Source: Alloclostridium intestinigallinarum (GTDB taxonomy: Bacteria > Bacillota > Clostridia > Christensenellales > UBA3700). Taken from it: 5,988 nucleotides of DNA. The notes under the pieces were generated by a model, which was not told where the DNA came from, did no database searches, and saw only the letters and a program-made list of their open reading frames with translations. The stretch lies in assembly GCA_904393845.1 (NCBI GenBank), contig CAJFNB010000075.1, positions 1 through 5,988 of the forward strand. Reading direction: 5' to 3'. The position numbers and the translations under genes are program-made. The first letter of the stretch is position 1. Each line of letters starts with the position of its first letter. Shown in pieces: positions 3,939 to 5,988 of this stretch.

Positions 3939-5956
3939 GAGCATATCTCCCTGTCAAACTTTTTGGCGGTAAACAGCCAGGAAAGAAGCGTCAAAACGCA
4001 CAGCGCAACGGGCGCGAGCACCACCGCCCATCCGCTTAAAACAAAGTAGCAGGTCGCGCCAATCACCTGCAGGGCGGCGATTACCGGCACTCCTACTATA
4101 AGATAAAACACGCTTGCCGCCGCAAGAATAAGCAGATTCACCGTAAACGGATATACGACTAAACTTCCGCGCGAAAAACCCGCCCTGCGCATTGCGGCAA
4201 ACAAGTTCTTTTGCTCGTCGCCTTCGTAAAGATCCAGATTGATAAACAGCACTAGGGCTATTGCCGCCGATATGCCGAAAATTATAAACCCGATTTTACT
4301 TATCTTCCCGTCCCATACTATGGCTGAATCCACAATGCTATGAGGAATTCCGATAGTACTCATTCTTTCATAAAAATTGCCGTACTCAACCTGCGACACG
4401 GGCATTACGTATCCCGAACTCCTGCTATATTCCACCGCGTATCCCGTAGTGTAAAAACCGATTTCTTCGCCTTCGCATATGCCCGTTATAACTATGTCCC
4501 TTTTGTTGAAGGTGAGATTTTTTTGTATGGCGGCAAGCATCGTCTCCGCGTTATCGCGCACCTGCTCGGGCGTATATCCGCTTTTTTCCGCCACGTATGC
4601 GACGGAAGCCAGCACCGCGCCGCGCTTTTCAACCGCTTCTCCCGCAAGGATCCGTTCTCCGCGGTAAGTGAACATATAGTTATCCGAATAAGCGTCATTC
4701 GCCCGCCTGGACGCGGTATCATATTCTTCCAGCATTTCAACAGATACATAATACGACCTAAGTACGGAGTATGCCTCAGCAAAAAAATATTCGTCTTCTT
4801 CGTCGTAAAATTTATCGGGGTGTGAAGCGTATGCCTGAGTGTTGCCGGCAATTATTCCGCTGACCCGGCACGGTATATATACGCCCAGTCCCACAGATAC
4901 GGTATCCCCAATCTGAGTGCCGAAAAACGTCTGCATAAATTCCGGAACCAGCACCTCTCCCTTTTCGGGAAATTCGCCCTCTTTCAGCTCTATATATTTG
5001 CAGTCTTCTTCAAAGTCCGCAAATATCGTCCAAAAGCTCTCCATCCCTGTATCTACGGCAAGCGACGCCCCCTCCCGATACTCCTTTATCTGCACGTACT
5101 GAGCGCCTATTTCGTCCAGCTGTTTGCGTATCAGCTTATCCTGTCCGCTTATCGGCTGGGTAACGCCCAGACAAAAGCCGAACAGCGCTATAAACGTAAA
5201 AATGCCGCAGAATATCACACGCGCCAGCTTTGATTTTATGTTGCGGGAAAATATCCTGAAAAACTTGTCCGCCCCGAGCGCCGTTTTCTGCGCAAGCGCG
5301 GGAGAAGCCTTGTCCGGCTGCCGTATTTGCTTATCCGAAACTATTTTGCCTTGGGCAAGTTCTATTTCCCTGTCGCAGTATTCGCGCAAAAGCGCCGCGT
5401 CGTGCCCCACGCAAACCACGAGCCTTTCTTTTGATATATCCTTTAACAGTTCGTATACCGTGCGCGCGTTCTTTCCGTCAAGCCCCGAAGTTATCTCGTC
5501 GCAAAGCAACACGGGCGCGCCGCGTAAAAGCGCCGCCGCCAAGGCTACGCGCTGCCTTTCTCCGCCGCTTAAATTGCGCGCAATCTCGCCTGCTCTGTCT
5601 TTTATTCCCAGGCGTGCAAGAACGTTTTTCCTCTTTTCCGCGTCCTTACAAAAATAGGACAACCCTTTATCCACCGTTTCGTCTTCAATAAGCGAAACCG
5701 TCTGGGAGATATACGCGAACACTCTCCCCCTCATCTTATCCCGCGCCAAAGAGCGGAGTTTCGTCAGATTTTGTCCTCCGAAACTCACACTCCCCGACGT
5801 GGGTTTCTCCAAAAGTCCCATACATTTAATTAGCGTGCTTTTGCCGCTGCCGCTTTCACCGACTATGCCTATAAACCCCGCGTCCGGCAACGTCAGATTT
5901 ATATCGCTGAGTACGGTGAAATCATAGTCCTTGCTCAAATTTTCTATCTTGATCAT
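3932..5956 (-). CDS. ABC transporter, fused ATPase and MacB/FtsX-type permease (first subunit)
   Basis: A 674-residue protein with the same plan as its neighbour. The ATPase motifs are Walker A GESGSGKST (33-41), Q85, signature LSGGERQR (129-136), Walker B VLLCDE with D153 and E154, a GLD D-loop and H185, so both composite ATP sites of a heterodimer could be active. The Walker B continuation is EITSGLD instead of the common EPTGxLD. A helix at 246-268 is followed by an outside domain of about 285 residues, including a typical MacB-type stretch (EFPEKGEVLVPEFM then IGDTVSV and VSGIIAGN), then helices near 555-576, 600-628 and 638-662. ATG 5956 is supported by AAGGAG about 9 bases upstream. The operon promoter and any upstream regulator, such as a two-component system of the kind often placed beside peptide-resistance transporters, lie beyond the right edge. 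Confidence 0.92.
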   Translation of the reverse strand: MIKIENLSKDYDFTVLSDINLTLPDAGFIGIVGESGSGKSTLIKCMGLLEKPTSGSVSFGGQNLTKLRSLARDKMRGRVFAYISQTVSLIEDETVDKGLSYFCKDAEKRKNVLARLGIKDRAGEIARNLSGGERQRVALAAALLRGAPVLLCDEITSGLDGKNARTVYELLKDISKERLVVCVGHDAALLREYCDREIELAQGKIVSDKQIRQPDKASPALAQKTALGADKFFRIFSRNIKSKLARVIFCGIFTFIALFGFCLGVTQPISGQDKLIRKQLDEIGAQYVQIKEYREGASLAVDTGMESFWTIFADFEEDCKYIELKEGEFPEKGEVLVPEFMQTFFGTQIGDTVSVGLGVYIPCRVSGIIAGNTQAYASHPDKFYDEEDEYFFAEAYSVLRSYYVSVEMLEEYDTASRRANDAYSDNYMFTYRGERILAGEAVEKRGAVLASVAYVAEKSGYTPEQVRDNAETMLAAIQKNLTFNKRDIVITGICEGEEIGFYTTGYAVEYSRSSGYVMPVSQVEYGNFYERMSTIGIPHSIVDSAIVWDGKISKIGFIIFGISAAIALVLFINLDLYEGDEQKNLFAAMRRAGFSRGSLVVYPFTVNLLILAAASVFYLIVGVPVIAALQVIGATCYFVLSGWAVVLAPVALCVLTLLSWLFTAKKFDREICSC
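5832..5862. repeat. 31-base near-identical repeat over Walker A (copy 2)
   Basis: This is the partner of 3811-3841, with a single difference at the ninth base (T here, C there), inside the first ABC gene. It gives the two genes a homologous block about 2 kb apart in direct orientation. Confidence 0.8.
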
Positions 5957-5988
5957 AATTGTCCTCTCCTTTATGCAACGGCAAGCAC

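Noticed and set aside
3939..3944. ATG 3944 as start of the second ABC gene
   Set aside because: AGGGAG is only two bases away from it; the next ATG (3938) has normal spacing and starts at the family's usual MLKVSGI position.
4340..5657. Plus-strand open frames at 4340-4825 and 5124-5657, and a minus-strand frame at 4492-4851
   Set aside because: All are shadows of the first ABC gene in other frames, with no domain of their own.
1..5988. CRISPR array, tRNA, rRNA or riboswitch
   Set aside because: No regularly spaced repeats, cloverleaf or rRNA-like sequence was seen; the only gaps of note (612-790, 1744-1907) hold promoters and simple hairpins.

Overview
All credible genes in this window lie on the minus strand. 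From right to left, in transcription order, there are two fused ATPase-permease ABC transporter genes, two small membrane-protein genes, and an AT-rich TIR-domain gene whose 3' end is replaced by the edge of an insertion sequence that runs off the left end. The strong Shine-Dalgarno sites (AAGGAGG, AGGAGG), the sigma-A-like promoters and the ABC-FtsX fusion style fit a Gram-positive anaerobe of the Clostridia type. That assignment is an inference; no marker gene is present.

Right half (1908-5956): two MacB-like half-transporters of 674 and 676 residues. Each has an N-terminal ATPase, one membrane helix, an outside domain of about 280 residues and three C-terminal helices. The genes overlap by 7 bases and look translationally coupled, so the proteins probably form a heterodimer. 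The substrate cannot be read from the sequence.

Middle (791-1743): after a 164-base gap with two hairpins and a near-consensus promoter come a TM2-domain protein and a DUF3784-like membrane protein. The ribosome-binding site and natural start of the TM2 gene (1743) are out of frame with its TM2 domain. A run of nine G's sits between them, and losing one G would join the two parts into a 153-residue protein. This is either a homopolymer sequencing error, a decayed gene, or a slippage switch.

Left end (1-673): a TIR-domain protein with its own promoter. That promoter matches the TM2 gene promoter at 27 of 33 positions. The gene is much more AT-rich than the ABC genes, which suggests it was acquired. 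At about codon 172 it meets the terminal repeat of an apparent IS3-family element. The reading frame stays open through the IS end into the start of the transposase. The IS end can fold into a hairpin that buries the transposase ribosome-binding site. This TIR gene has no stop codon inside the window.

No tRNA, rRNA, CRISPR array or complete mobile element was seen. The best leads are the TIR/IS junction, the G9 frameshift and the shared promoter cassette.
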